DNA of 64,000 nucleotides from Pleurocapsa sp. FMAR1 (GCF_963665995.1 NZ_OY762512.1:4216001-4280000); one strand, 5' to 3'; shown: positions 52,431 through 62,487, counted from the first letter of the stretch. Numbers and translations are program-made. Notes: generated by a model not told the origin, from the letters alone.

Positions 52431-53273
52431 CTAACTACCTAATATCGGCACAAATAACAGCCCTTCAATCCAAATACTATAAACCCATCGGGGAGTATCT
52501 GTACTTATCTTCCAAATATAAATTAGATTAACTGCTATAGCTATAATCATCTCTGGATGGTAAGCCATAATGTCTGTTATCCATGAGGTGGTTATAGTTA
52601 GCAACGTCAATATATTCATTACCGTCAAAATTATTTTTGTCTTTTTAATTCCCGCTATGATTGGCAAAGTAACTACACCTTTTTTCAAATCGGATTGAAT
52701 ATCCCGAATATCAAAAGCATGAGAATTAGTCACAATAAAAACGAACAAAAACAAGGTAACTAACGCTGCTACAGAATCGAATTGTGAGCCTGCATAAGCT
52801 ATTGGCAAAGCAACTACGGCATAGGTTAAGATACCGCCAACAGTCCAAGCTTTTGAACCAGGAATGTCTTTGAGGCGATACCACTGCCATCTTGACTCCC
52901 GCTTCCAAGGGAATATGGGTGTACCGTAAAGTAAAGGAATAATACCTGCAATACTAACTAGGCGAACATTTGCAGGGGCTTTGTACAATAGCATAACAGT
53001 ACTTGCGATCGCCGTACACAATAAGATCCAAATATAAGGCTGTCGAAAAAATAACTGAGTTTTAGCATCAGGTATTTCTTGTATATAGGAGTCGAAAATA
53101 CGGTCTAAATTGTAGGGTATTAAAGCAGAAGCAAAAATCAAAGCGATTGGTTGCCAACCATAACCCAATTCCAGTATTTTTTGGGTGTATATTCCCAAAG
53201 ACGCGATCGCCGCAGCAACCCAAATACTAGGATAGATAATTAGTTCCAAAAAGCGATCGTAAAACCATCTCAT
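52431..53273 (-). CDS. UbiA-like membrane protein
   Basis: A 280-residue integral membrane protein with about eight or nine helices. Two aspartate motifs sit where UbiA prenyltransferases have theirs: NLDRIFDSYIQE (residues 55-66) and DIRDIQSDLKKG (about 187-199), the latter followed by VVTLPIIAGIKKT as in UbiA proteins. UbiA enzymes join prenyl diphosphates to aromatic or other acceptors in the membrane. Substrate unknown. It differs from the standard chlorophyll/quinone enzymes and stands alone. Confidence 0.7.
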   Translation of the reverse strand: MRWFYDRFLELIIYPSIWVAAAIASLGIYTQKILELGYGWQPIALIFASALIPYNLDRIFDSYIQEIPDAKTQLFFRQPYIWILLCTAIASTVMLLYKAPANVRLVSIAGIIPLLYGTPIFPWKRESRWQWYRLKDIPGSKAWTVGGILTYAVVALPIAYAGSQFDSVAALVTLFLFVFIVTNSHAFDIRDIQSDLKKGVVTLPIIAGIKKTKIILTVMNILTLLTITTSWITDIMAYHPEMIIAIAVNLIYIWKISTDTPRWVYSIWIEGLLFVPILGS

Positions 53274-53747
53274 ATATAATTATTTATTGCTCGAAACTAA
53301 TTCTGATTTTTTTTAGTATGATTTTGCCTACAATCTGGCAATTTTAGTAATAAACAAATGTGAGGCGCATTTTTTGTCATCTATTTTCGCTCCTCTTTTG
53401 TTTGTGTAGTTTTGTATATCCTAGCTCGAAGAAAAAAAACACACATCTAACTTTTGTAGGGTAAACTATGGTTTTTTGGTCAGTCCTGATACTGATATTA
53501 GATTCAGTAAATCAAAGTACGACCAGGGAAAGATGTCTGGTCAGAAGAATATTAATAAGTTTAAAGAATAGCAGTTTTATCTTAGCAACAAAAATCTAAT
53601 GCTATTAAACGCAAAGAAAGCAAAATCTCCAATAACATTGGCACATTTGTTATTGAGTCTGATTTTTGCAGATATTTTTTTGCCCTGACCAAGCTGTTAT
53701 CTTAACATACCAATTATTAAAACAGTTCATATAAGAATGCCAAGGTT
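53274..53747. other. Intergenic region upstream of GT4 gene
   Basis: 474 AT-rich bases with no secure gene. A 43-codon plus-strand frame (53468-53599, MVFWSVLILI...) has an AGGG upstream but a composition that does not look coding beyond its first helix. A short GACCAG/CTGGTC dyad lies near 53521. No convincing promoter is identified. Confidence 0.5.
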
Positions 53748-55016
53748 ATGCTTCCTAACAACCAAAAAAAAATAGCTCTCATTTCAGTTCACGGCGATCC
53801 CGCCATCGACATAGGAGAAGAAGAAGCGGGGGGGCAAAATGTATATGTCAGGAAGGTAGGACAAGCACTAGCCCGTTTGGGTTGGCAAGTAGATATGTTT
53901 ACCCGTCGCAGTAGCCAAGAGCAAGCAGCAATTGTTGAACATAGTCCCAACTGTCGCACAATTCGTTTAGTTGCAGGAGCAAAAAAATTTATTAAAAGAC
54001 AAGAAATTTTTCAGCACCTACCAGAGTTTGTTACAGCTTTTTTAGAGTTTCAAGCACAGCAGGAGACTGTCTATCTCCTTATTCATAGCAACTACTGGCT
54101 TTCTGCTTGGGTGGGAATGGAGCTTAAAAAACGCCAGTCGAGTAAGCTTTTGCATACATATCATTCCTTGGGCGCAGTTAAATACAAAGCGGTTAAGAAT
54201 ATACCGCAAATATCTAAAACCCGTTTAGAAATAGAAAAACAGTGCTTAGAAACTGCTGATACGATCGTTGCCACCTCGCCCCAAGAACAAGAAGATATGC
54301 GATCGCTCTTGTCACCACAAGGAAATATTGCCGTGATTTCCTGCGGAACTGATATCGAGCGTTTTGGCAGTGTATCTCGGCTAGAAAGTAGAGCAAAATT
54401 AGATATCGAACCAGAAGCCCAAGTTGTTTTGTACGTAGGACGTTTCGATCGGCGTAAAGGTATTGAAACCTTAGTTAGAGCAGTAGGTTGTAATCAAGTA
54501 AAACAACATCCCAATTTAAAATTAATTATTGTTGGTGGCAGTGCTCCTGGCAAAAAAGATGGCAAAGAAAGAGAACGAATTGAAAATATTGTTCGAGAAT
54601 TGGAACTAGAAGCAATAACTACCTTTGCAGGACGTATCGAACACGCAGACTTGACTTATTATTATGCAGCAGCAGATGTTTGTGTTGTCCCCAGCCATTA
54701 CGAACCATTTGGTTTAGTGGCAATAGAAGCGATGGCTTGTAGAACGCCAGTTATTGCCTCGGATGTGGGAGGGCTAAAATTCACTGTTGTTAATGAGTTG
54801 ACTGGTCTACTTGTAACACCTCAGGATGAGCAAGCTTTTGCAGAAGCAATTAATCATGTACTATCGTATCCTGCCTGGAGTAGACAGCTAGAAAAAGATG
54901 CCAGAAAAAGAGTCGAGTCTATGTTTAGCTGGGATGGCGTAGCAAAACAGCTAGAACAGCAATATCTAGCTGAACTTAATCAAATACAACCAGAACTTTT
55001 AGAATCAAAAATATGA
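53748..55016 (+). CDS. Glycosyltransferase family 4 (sucrose-synthase/phosphate-synthase-like)
   Basis: A 422-residue GT-B glycosyltransferase. The N-terminal donor loop GEEEAGGQNVYVRKVGQALARLG (22-44) resembles sucrose-phosphate synthase and MshA-type enzymes. The C-terminal domain has VLYVGRFDRRKGIETLVRA and the EX7E-type segment PSHYEPFGLVAIEAMACRTPVIASDVGG (about 314-341). The donor is probably a UDP- or ADP-sugar; the acceptor is unknown. Its stop overlaps the next gene by ATGA, showing translational coupling. Confidence 0.88.
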   Translation: MLPNNQKKIALISVHGDPAIDIGEEEAGGQNVYVRKVGQALARLGWQVDMFTRRSSQEQAAIVEHSPNCRTIRLVAGAKKFIKRQEIFQHLPEFVTAFLEFQAQQETVYLLIHSNYWLSAWVGMELKKRQSSKLLHTYHSLGAVKYKAVKNIPQISKTRLEIEKQCLETADTIVATSPQEQEDMRSLLSPQGNIAVISCGTDIERFGSVSRLESRAKLDIEPEAQVVLYVGRFDRRKGIETLVRAVGCNQVKQHPNLKLIIVGGSAPGKKDGKERERIENIVRELELEAITTFAGRIEHADLTYYYAAADVCVVPSHYEPFGLVAIEAMACRTPVIASDVGGLKFTVVNELTGLLVTPQDEQAFAEAINHVLSYPAWSRQLEKDARKRVESMFSWDGVAKQLEQQYLAELNQIQPELLESKI

Positions 55017-55528
55017 ATTATCTAGTTACAGTTTTAGCCGACAAACAACAGGCACAAGAAGCATACTCGGTATTACGCCGAGATGGAATACCAACTGAAA
55101 AAATCACTATTTTGGGTGAAGGTTATCAAAGTGCGGATGACTTTGGTTTAATCGATCCTAGTCAACAGGCCAGTAAAGGAGCAAAAAAGCTGGCTTATAT
55201 GCTTGTTCCCTTTGGTTTTGTTGCAGGATATGCGTTTAACGTACTTACAGGCATTGAACTTTTTTCTTTTACTAATTCAATTACCGAGCATATTATTGGT
55301 GGTGTCTTAGGCGCAGTCTCTGGGTTATTGGGGGCAATTGTTGTTGGCGGTGGTGTTGGCTTAACCGTAGGCAGTGGAGATGCTTTGACCTATCGTAATC
55401 GTCTTAATGCAGGGCAGTATATTATTGTCACCCAGGGAACGGATAGTGTGATTCGACAAGCTACGAAATTATTGCGTCAGTTTGAGCCAGAGTTTATTCA
55501 AGGATATACTGAGCCTGTTAACAGTTAG
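55013..55528 (+). CDS. General stress protein 17M-like membrane protein
   Basis: A 171-residue protein: an N-terminal alpha/beta module (VTVLADKQQAQEAYSVLRRDGIPTEKITILGEGY), a glycine-rich hydrophobic hairpin (about 60-125, LVPFGFVAGYAF and IIGGVLGAVSGLLGAIVVGGGVG), then YRNRLNAGQYIIVTQG. It has the same layout as the N-terminal part of the ChaB-fusion protein at 8219. Its ATG overlaps the GT4 stop (ATGA), so it is cotranslated. Role unknown, likely stress- or membrane-related. Confidence 0.75.
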   Translation: MNYLVTVLADKQQAQEAYSVLRRDGIPTEKITILGEGYQSADDFGLIDPSQQASKGAKKLAYMLVPFGFVAGYAFNVLTGIELFSFTNSITEHIIGGVLGAVSGLLGAIVVGGGVGLTVGSGDALTYRNRLNAGQYIIVTQGTDSVIRQATKLLRQFEPEFIQGYTEPVNS

Positions 55529-55636
55529 GGCAGTTAGGGGCGAACAGAGGCCGTTCGCCCGTACAAAGGGCAGAGGTCAAAAGTACACTTTGTTAATCGG
55601 ATTGAGGATAAAGAGCGATCGCGTCGCTTTTTGCTC

Positions 55637-58600
55637 CTACTGCACCAATTCTGTAATCACAGTTATCAATTCAGGAATATTAATTGGTTTGGCAAGATGT
55701 CGATTAAATCCCGCATCTAAAGAAAGCTGCCGATCTACTTCTCCAGCATAAGCCGTAAGGGCGATCGCTGGTATATTTTTCTCCTTAGACATTGCGCGAA
55801 TCTGACTCATGAGACTATAACCATCAGTTTTGGGCATACCGATATCACTAACAATTAAATCGGGAGTTGATTTATTTAGGGCTTTTAAGGCTGATGCTGC
55901 TGATGCTACCGATGTTACTGATGCACCCTCTTGTTTTAGAACCAAAGTGAGTATATCTAGCGAGTCTACTTCATCATCTACTACCAAAATTTTGATACCG
56001 CTAAAGCGATTTGGCTTTACTGATAGATCGATGGGATTAATATTTATTGGCTCTGCTGTAGGTGTATTTATAAGTGGTAATTTGACGCTAAATGTCGCTC
56101 CTTTTCCCTTGCCTTCGCTGGCAGCGGCAACTGTTCCCCCGTGTAGTTCGCTTAAGTGGCGCACTATGGCTAAACCCAAACCCAAGCCGCCAAACTCTCT
56201 GGTATTACCAACTTCTGCCTGACGAAAGCGATCGAATACGTGAGGTAAAAACTCTGAATCGATTCCTTGTCCTGTATCTTGAACTTCAAGTAATGCTTGT
56301 TTACCTATTTTGCTTAACTTAACTAAAACTTGACCGCCTTCTGGGGTAAATTTTACGGCATTGGAAACCAGATTCCAAACGATCTGCTGTAAACGACCTG
56401 CATCCCCTAAAACCTGTCCAATATTGGGTTCAAATTCAGTTTCAATTTTAATTGATTTGGCATCGGCTGCTAATTGAACTGTAGTTAGTGCAGACTTTAT
56501 AACCATTTCAAGATCGAGAGAAATTTTATTTAGATTTAGCTTACCCCGCAAGATTCTCGAAACATCCAATAAATCGTCAATCAGTTGTGCCTGAAGTTTG
56601 GCATTACGTTCAATTATCCCAATTCCCGTTGTTGTTTTCTCAGCATCAAGTCTGCCAGAAGCCAGTAATTGTGACCAGCCGAGAATAGGATTAAGGGGTG
56701 TGCGTAGTTCATGAGAAACAATTGCCAGAAAATCGTCTTTTAGCTGGTTGGCCTCGATCAAATCTTCGGTTTGTTGCCGTAGTCTTTGTTCTAATTCTTT
56801 AATTCGGGTAATGCTGGTATTTGTCCCATACCACCTAATAATTTCTCCCTGTTCGTTACGTAATGGTCTGGCTTTGATTAAAAACCAGCGATATACTCCG
56901 TCTGCACCGCGCAAGCGAACCTCCATATCATATTTCTTACCTGAACTTACTGATTTTGTCCAACTTTTCATAGCTTTGGCTGAATCTTCGGGATGCAGAA
57001 TAATTGACCAACCGCTATTGACTGTATCTTCTAAAGAAATTCCCGTGTAATCTATCCAGCGTTGATTAAAATAGTCTATTTCGCCATTGGGTAATGCCGT
57101 CCAGATCTGCTGAGGAATGACTTCGGTAATTAGCTTAAGCTCTTGTTCTCTTTGCGTTAGAGCCTGTTTGTTGGCCTCGCGATCGCTAATATCAATACCA
57201 GAAGGAATCAAATATTCTACCTTGCCGTTGCTATCAAACAAGGGAATGACGGAAAAGTCGAGCAAAATATACTGTTCTGTCCCTATGCGAGCTTGAACAT
57301 CAAAACGAATTGTTTCTCCTGCTGCTGCTCGTTTGATCGCCTCGTTTAACTGTGCTTGGCTTTGAGTCGAATAAGACCACCAATAGTCTTGGGCAAAGGG
57401 TTTTCCTAAAACATCCTCTGGTTGCAGATTGTCAGCGTCTAAAGCGGTACGATTAGCTTCAATTAAGATCCCATCAGGAGTCATTACGCCGACAAAGGTA
57501 TATAGACTGTCTAGAACTCTTCTCAAGTGGTGTTCGCTGTGACGGAGTTGTGCTTCTATTTGTTTGCGATCGCTGATATCCTGTACCGTACCCATCATGC
57601 GGACTGGTTCGCCTGCTTGGTTATAAAAACCTTTACCTTTGGCTACGATCCAGTGAACGCTACCATCTGACCAAATAACACGGTATTCGATGTTGTATTC
57701 TGTTTGATTAGCTAAAGCCTGTTCTACTGCCTGATTAGTGCGATCGCGATCTTCAGGATGGAGAGTATTTAGGAATATTTCGTGGCTTAATTCGCCATCA
57801 GAAGGTACTCCAAAGATTGCTTTACACTGCTCTGTCCACTCTAGGGTATCTGCAACCAAATCCCAAAACCACATACCGATGCCAGAAGCATCAGTAGCTA
57901 GTTTTAATCTTGTTTCGCTTTCTTTTAAAGCTGTTTGCGCCTGTTGACGATTAGTAATATCCCTGGCAATACCTAATATTCGCTCTAGCTTACCGTCCTG
58001 AGTACGGCTGTGTACTCTATCTTGAGTGCAAAACCAACGCCATTCGCCATTTTTATGACGCATTCGATATTCAAGTTTGCATACTTCTCCTGGTTGCGAT
58101 CGCTCTAGCCTTTGGATGTGAGGAGTCAAAGAAGCCCTATCTTCAGGGTGCATGACCTTAGTTCTAAACTCTTGCCCCATTTCTAGAATCTGTTCTGGAG
58201 TATAGCCTAAGCAATCATAAGCCTGAGAATTAATATAAAGATTGCGTTGAGAAATTGCGTCGAATATGTATAGTATTCCAGGAATAGCATCGGCAAATAG
58301 TTTAAAATCTTTGCTTAACTCTAACTTCTGCGGATTTTCCCGATCTCTTTTTGCTGCGGTGATATCTTTAAAAGTTGTCACTACTCCTAATGGGCGATCG
58401 CTGCCTGCTGAAAATAAAGGCTGAAAATTTAGTGAAAGCCATACCAAGCTACCATCTGGCTGATAAAATTTCATCTCCCCATCAACAGGCTGTCCCGTTT
58501 CTAAGGCAGTTACTACACTTCTAGAATTACTAAAGGCGATCGCAGGATTTGAAGCAGCAACCCCAATCATTTTCTCAGCAGGATAACCTAATATCTTCTC

Positions 58601-58699
58601 TGCATTTCTATTACAACTTTGGATACTACCATCAGCTAGCTGAACTAAAATTCCTACTGCTGTAGCTGTATGAGAAATGCCATCTGAACCTGTCTTCAT
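55637..58699 (-). CDS. Hybrid sensor histidine kinase with five PAS domains
   Basis: A 1020-residue soluble hybrid kinase. Five PAS/PAC units lie at about 10-118, 125-255, 265-385, 390-510 and 520-645. The HisKA box DFLAIVSHELRTPLNPIL is near 655-672, and the HATPase with NLVSNAVKFTPEGG, DTGQGI and GLGLGLAIV is at about 780-885. A C-terminal receiver domain ILVVDDEVDSLDIL...DLIVSDIGMPKTDGY with phosphoacceptor Asp, then LTAYAG and LAKPI, is at about 900-1018. There is no transmembrane segment, so it probably senses cytoplasmic signals. No cognate regulator gene is adjacent. Confidence 0.95.
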   Translation of the reverse strand: MKTGSDGISHTATAVGILVQLADGSIQSCNRNAEKILGYPAEKMIGVAASNPAIAFSNSRSVVTALETGQPVDGEMKFYQPDGSLVWLSLNFQPLFSAGSDRPLGVVTTFKDITAAKRDRENPQKLELSKDFKLFADAIPGILYIFDAISQRNLYINSQAYDCLGYTPEQILEMGQEFRTKVMHPEDRASLTPHIQRLERSQPGEVCKLEYRMRHKNGEWRWFCTQDRVHSRTQDGKLERILGIARDITNRQQAQTALKESETRLKLATDASGIGMWFWDLVADTLEWTEQCKAIFGVPSDGELSHEIFLNTLHPEDRDRTNQAVEQALANQTEYNIEYRVIWSDGSVHWIVAKGKGFYNQAGEPVRMMGTVQDISDRKQIEAQLRHSEHHLRRVLDSLYTFVGVMTPDGILIEANRTALDADNLQPEDVLGKPFAQDYWWSYSTQSQAQLNEAIKRAAAGETIRFDVQARIGTEQYILLDFSVIPLFDSNGKVEYLIPSGIDISDREANKQALTQREQELKLITEVIPQQIWTALPNGEIDYFNQRWIDYTGISLEDTVNSGWSIILHPEDSAKAMKSWTKSVSSGKKYDMEVRLRGADGVYRWFLIKARPLRNEQGEIIRWYGTNTSITRIKELEQRLRQQTEDLIEANQLKDDFLAIVSHELRTPLNPILGWSQLLASGRLDAEKTTTGIGIIERNAKLQAQLIDDLLDVSRILRGKLNLNKISLDLEMVIKSALTTVQLAADAKSIKIETEFEPNIGQVLGDAGRLQQIVWNLVSNAVKFTPEGGQVLVKLSKIGKQALLEVQDTGQGIDSEFLPHVFDRFRQAEVGNTREFGGLGLGLAIVRHLSELHGGTVAAASEGKGKGATFSVKLPLINTPTAEPININPIDLSVKPNRFSGIKILVVDDEVDSLDILTLVLKQEGASVTSVASAASALKALNKSTPDLIVSDIGMPKTDGYSLMSQIRAMSKEKNIPAIALTAYAGEVDRQLSLDAGFNRHLAKPINIPELITVITELVQ

Positions 58700-59167
58700 G
58701 TTAATACTTCGACTGCACTGCCAATAACACTAAATCGATTTTATTTTCATAACTGAATTACTGTTTACTAGCACTTTTACCTCTGCCGTAGAGAACTAAA
58801 AGGAACATTTTTAAAAATGTTTCGCTCACTATTATAAAAAATTTACAACTTTTGATCTATCTAAATTTCTATCTTTAGAAAGATTTTATTTATTAGGTGA
58901 TGCCGATTATAAAAGAGCGATCGCGCCTAAAAAAGCTGATGTTAAGACAAGCGGCTACGCCGTAGTTATTAATTCGGGGTTATTATACCAAATCCAATTA
59001 TCAACACGGTGATTGGACAAGGGTCGGAAAACATGCTGGCAAGCCCTTTGTCCGCGTCCCTCACCGTCAAAACATACTTAAAACATGAGCTGGCAAACAG
59101 CCTAAACCTACTGACCTCTGACCTCTGACCTCATTCTCAATCGATATTTCTGATTCGTGCAAGAGGT
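58700..59167. other. Intergenic region with repeats
   Basis: 468 bases without a gene. Contains a long imperfect palindrome near 59009-59070 (ACGGTGA..TCACCGT with GGACAAGGG..CCCTTTGTCC) that may fold as a large hairpin, and three heptamers near its end. The promoter of the histidine kinase lies at the left. Confidence 0.55.
59112..59132. repeat. Heptamer tandem repeat TGACCTC x3
   Basis: Three exact 7-base units in tandem, between the histidine kinase and GT2 genes. Confidence 0.75.
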
Positions 59168-60166
59168 CTATTTTTGACCAAAAACATCTCTAATGCGATA
59201 AATTGGTCTTCTTTGAGATTCGTGATAGGTACGCATTAGTAGTTCAGTTACTAAGCCAAAGCAAAATAAATTAACCCCAGTTATGACTAGCAGCACAGCT
59301 AAAATTAATAAAGGGCGATCGCCAATGTTTTGAGCGAAAAATAGTTTGACAATGGTAAGATAAGCACCCATTCCTATTCCCGCAGCCAAAGAAATTACGC
59401 CTCCTAAACCGAAGACGTGCATAGGACGAGTCAGAAATTTCTTCATAAAGAAGACGGTCAACAAGTCCATTACTACCCGAATTGTTCTACCCAAGCCATA
59501 TTTACTCTGTCCAAAGCGTCGAGGATGATGACGCACTGGTACTTCTGCTATTCTCGCCCCTTCGATATATGCTAATGCTGGTAAAAAACGATGTAGCTCT
59601 CCATAAAGGTTCATATCTGCAACTAATTCAGAGCGATACGCCTTGAGGGAGCAACCATAGTCATGTAGTCTGACTCCTGTTACCTTAGCAATAATCAGGT
59701 TGGCAATTTTAGAGGGAAGCAGTCTAGTTAATGCTGCATCCTGTCTATTTTTGCGCCAGCCACTAACTAAATCATAGCCTTCGTTTAACTTGGCAAGCAG
59801 CATGGGAATATCGGCAGGATCATTTTGCAAATCGCCGTCTAAAGTTACAATGACCTTTCCCTCTGCTAACCCAAATCCTGCTGCCATCGCTGGAGTTTGA
59901 CCATAGTTACGCCGTAAGATTACCGCTTTTAAATCGACACGTCTCTGTGCCAAGTTGGTTAGTACCTGAGTTGAACCGTCTTTTGAGCCATCGTCCACAC
60001 AAATTATTTCGTAGCTTAATTGGGTTTCTCTGACAGAATTGGCGATCGCTTCTACTAATGCCTCTACACTCTCAGCTTCGTTATAAATCGGCACAACTAC
60101 TGATAGATCTAGCTGTGGTGACTCTAAAACGGAGGCAATACGGTTTTTTATAGATGGAGATGGCAT
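59168..60166 (-). CDS. Glycosyltransferase family 2 (GtrB/polyprenyl-phosphate type)
   Basis: A 332-residue GT-A enzyme. SVVVPIYNEAESVEALV, CVDDGSKDGS and the catalytic DxD-like LDGDLQNDP (D110-G-D112) fill the N-terminal half. Two membrane helices end the protein (IGMGAYLTIVKLFF-like and LLILAVLLVITGVNLFCFGL). This matches DPM1/GtrB/ArnC-like enzymes that charge polyprenyl phosphate with a sugar at the membrane. The TAG stop coincides with a 13-bp repeat shared with 62832. Confidence 0.92.
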   Translation of the reverse strand: MPSPSIKNRIASVLESPQLDLSVVVPIYNEAESVEALVEAIANSVRETQLSYEIICVDDGSKDGSTQVLTNLAQRRVDLKAVILRRNYGQTPAMAAGFGLAEGKVIVTLDGDLQNDPADIPMLLAKLNEGYDLVSGWRKNRQDAALTRLLPSKIANLIIAKVTGVRLHDYGCSLKAYRSELVADMNLYGELHRFLPALAYIEGARIAEVPVRHHPRRFGQSKYGLGRTIRVVMDLLTVFFMKKFLTRPMHVFGLGGVISLAAGIGMGAYLTIVKLFFAQNIGDRPLLILAVLLVITGVNLFCFGLVTELLMRTYHESQRRPIYRIRDVFGQK

Positions 60167-60442
60167 AGTAGAATTTAGCCGAGAAGCATTAAAGATAACT
60201 TTATGTATGTCTCATAGATTATCCAGTATTAGATAGCTCTTGTCACTAAATCAATTTTGTTTTATTTGAAAAGGTTATATATTGCTTGATTAGCTACTAG
60301 TTTCAAGCTTGTCTATTCTATTAAACAATTGTTTATTGATAATTGGTGTTCTTAGATGAGCGTCTTCTTTGCACGATCGCTATTTTTTCTCACTTTAGCT
60401 AGAATTTAATTACTGTCTCAAAATTTCCCCGAAAAATAAGAT

Positions 60443-60817
60443 ATGACATCAGCTAAGAATGTTTTGGGTGGAGAACTTAAAGTTTGTTGCACATCGCCCA
60501 TGACAGGATTTTATCGCACAGGAAAATGTGAAACAGGTCCTCAAGACCAAGGCGTTCACGTAATTTGCACCGAAGTTACCGCTAAGTTTTTGGCTTTTAG
60601 CAAAGAAAGAGGCAACGATCTTACTACTCCTATGCCAATGTATAATTTTCCAGGACTCAAACCAGGAGATTGCTGGTGTTTATGTGCATTGCGCTGGAAA
60701 GAGGCTTTAGATACGGGTTTTGCCCCACCAATTAACTTAGAAGCTACCCATGAGTCGATGCTAAATTATGTTCCCTTGGAAGTTCTCAAAGAGCATTCTA
60801 TGAACTTAGCAAAATGA
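60443..60817 (+). CDS. DUF2237 family protein
   Basis: A 124-residue protein matching DUF2237: KNVLGGELKVCCTSPMTGFYRTGKCETGPQDQGVHVICTEVTAKFL, then RGNDLTTPMPMYNFPGLKPGDCWCLCALRWKEA. Conserved cysteines and aromatic residues are all present. Length is as usual for the family. The function is unknown. Single-gene unit. Confidence 0.92.
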   Translation: MTSAKNVLGGELKVCCTSPMTGFYRTGKCETGPQDQGVHVICTEVTAKFLAFSKERGNDLTTPMPMYNFPGLKPGDCWCLCALRWKEALDTGFAPPINLEATHESMLNYVPLEVLKEHSMNLAK

Positions 60818-61410
60818 GCAAAAAAGGGCATTGCTAATTCTATGAGGTGACTTCACGTTATAGTGGCAATGCCAAGAAAGTAATCAAAGGAATCGAAGCA
60901 ATACTTCTCGTTTAACGATTCAAGTTTATCGGTGACGATTAGGGTAAAGGGGAAGGGGTAAAGGATTGTTTTTTCCCTTTAACCCTTCTCGCGCATTCCC
61001 AAGTCCGCATGGCTTACCGTTTAGGAGTCCCCGTTGGTCATATAGTATTAATGATTTACTCGAAAAATCATGCTCATATAAGTAGATTTTTCAAACTATT
61101 GGCGATCGCTACCAAGATTTAATCCCTATGTTGTATTCTCTTCATTCACAACTATACAACTAGCATCGTCAAATTTCTGTCATCTAAACCAAGCTATAAA
61201 TCTTATATAACAAGTTTGGCTAATTTTAATTTTAATGTCAGAAAAATTAACGCTAATTAACAAAAAAAGCTAGTACTTGTTTTTAGTCTTTTGACACGAT
61301 ATCTTAAATTAAACTCGCAAATTGTTACTTTTACACAAATCGATAAAGTGACAATTTAGTACTTTAATCTTGAATATTTACAATATATAGAACTAGATTT
61401 ACTAAAGCCT
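60818..61410. other. Intergenic region with palindromes
   Basis: 593 bases without a gene. A dyad GGCATTGC/GGCAATGCC lies just after the DUF2237 stop (about 60830-60876), too loose for a standard terminator. A purine-rich block GGGTAAAGGGGAAGGGG with CCCTTTAACCC lies at about 60950-60988, followed by a GC-rich phrase shared with 8130-8165. The rest is AT-rich leader of the next gene. Confidence 0.5.
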
Positions 61411-62487
61411 ATGTCTACTCAAGATCAGCCCCCCTTAAGAAGTATTGCTTTAGGTGAAAAGGTGGTTTGCCCTTGTTGTCTCTATATGTACAATTCCCTA
61501 TCAGATAATCGCTGCCAAAAATGTGACCAAGTACTAACTGTAAGCGTAGAAGCGGTTGACTTAGAAGCATCTGGTGTCAAAAGAATAGTTAATGAAAAGC
61601 TTCCATACTTTAATCTCAAGAAAAATTTTCCAAATTCTACTCGGACAATTTTGACCCTTGCCATCCTCTCTGGTGCAATCTTGTTTTCTGGTGTTACTTA
61701 CTACGTAGTGCAAAAAAATTCAGCACAGCAAGAATTAGCAGCAAGCCAAGCAGAAATAAAGACCAAAACAGTAATAGCTGCTCGTAATTTAGAGCAATTT
61801 GTTGGCACACAATACCTTCAGGTTCAAGAAATGGCTGCGAGTCCTTTCCTCACCAATCTTTCTGTTTGGTCGGCTTGGTCTATCGAGCGCAAGCAAGAGT
61901 ATTTTCAGAAGAATTTTTTAGCGAATTCAGACGGTATGGATAGTTATGTAGTTATTGATGCTCAAACTGGAGACACAGTTTTTAGCGGTGGAACAGAAAC
62001 TAACAACAGCAGCGATATAGATTACCACCAGCAAGTAGTCAAATTTAAAAAGCCAGTTATCATTCCTTACCAAAAATCGACCAAAACAGGAATTGCCTAT
62101 ATGTATATGGCAGCTCCTTCTTTTGATGAAAGAGGAAAACTGTTATTTGTCACTCAAACTCGAATCAGATTTGATAAGGTGCAAAAAAAAATCTCTGCTG
62201 ATTTAAATGATTTAAGTTTGATTGTTGGTGATTCAGGTCAATCTCTTGGTTTTTTCCTCGTCAACGGAATTGGACGAATTATTGCTACTAAAAATATAGA
62301 AAACTTGAACCCGTATATCGATCGTTCTTTCTTTTTCTCTCGTATTCGGCGACAAAACAACTCATCATCTGTAGACTTAGAAACAATAGGTGGCTCATCT
62401 TATCTTGTGGCGTATGCACCAATTATAGAAACAAGAGGACTACCAGAATTGGGCTGGAGCTTAATTTTCACAGCTAAAGTAGATTAA
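61411..62487 (+). CDS. Zinc-ribbon, membrane, Cache-type sensor protein without output domain
   Basis: A 358-residue protein. An N-terminal zinc ribbon (C20, C22/C23, C35, C38) is followed by one membrane helix near 77-100 (ILTLAILSGAILFSGVTYYVV). A ~250-residue extracytoplasmic part resembles a dCache ligand-binding domain (MDSYVVIDAQTGDTVFSGG ... VDLETIGGSSYLVAYAPIIETRGLPELGWSLIFT). Such domains usually precede HAMP and kinase or chemoreceptor modules, but here the protein simply ends. The zinc ribbon may instead mediate contact with a partner. It may work with the periplasmic-binding protein downstream. Confidence 0.72.
   Translation: MSTQDQPPLRSIALGEKVVCPCCLYMYNSLSDNRCQKCDQVLTVSVEAVDLEASGVKRIVNEKLPYFNLKKNFPNSTRTILTLAILSGAILFSGVTYYVVQKNSAQQELAASQAEIKTKTVIAARNLEQFVGTQYLQVQEMAASPFLTNLSVWSAWSIERKQEYFQKNFLANSDGMDSYVVIDAQTGDTVFSGGTETNNSSDIDYHQQVVKFKKPVIIPYQKSTKTGIAYMYMAAPSFDERGKLLFVTQTRIRFDKVQKKISADLNDLSLIVGDSGQSLGFFLVNGIGRIIATKNIENLNPYIDRSFFFSRIRRQNNSSSVDLETIGGSSYLVAYAPIIETRGLPELGWSLIFTAKVD

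Noticed and set aside
53468-53599. 43-codon plus-strand frame in the gap before GT4
   Set aside because: No strong ribosome-binding site and non-protein-like composition after the first ten residues.
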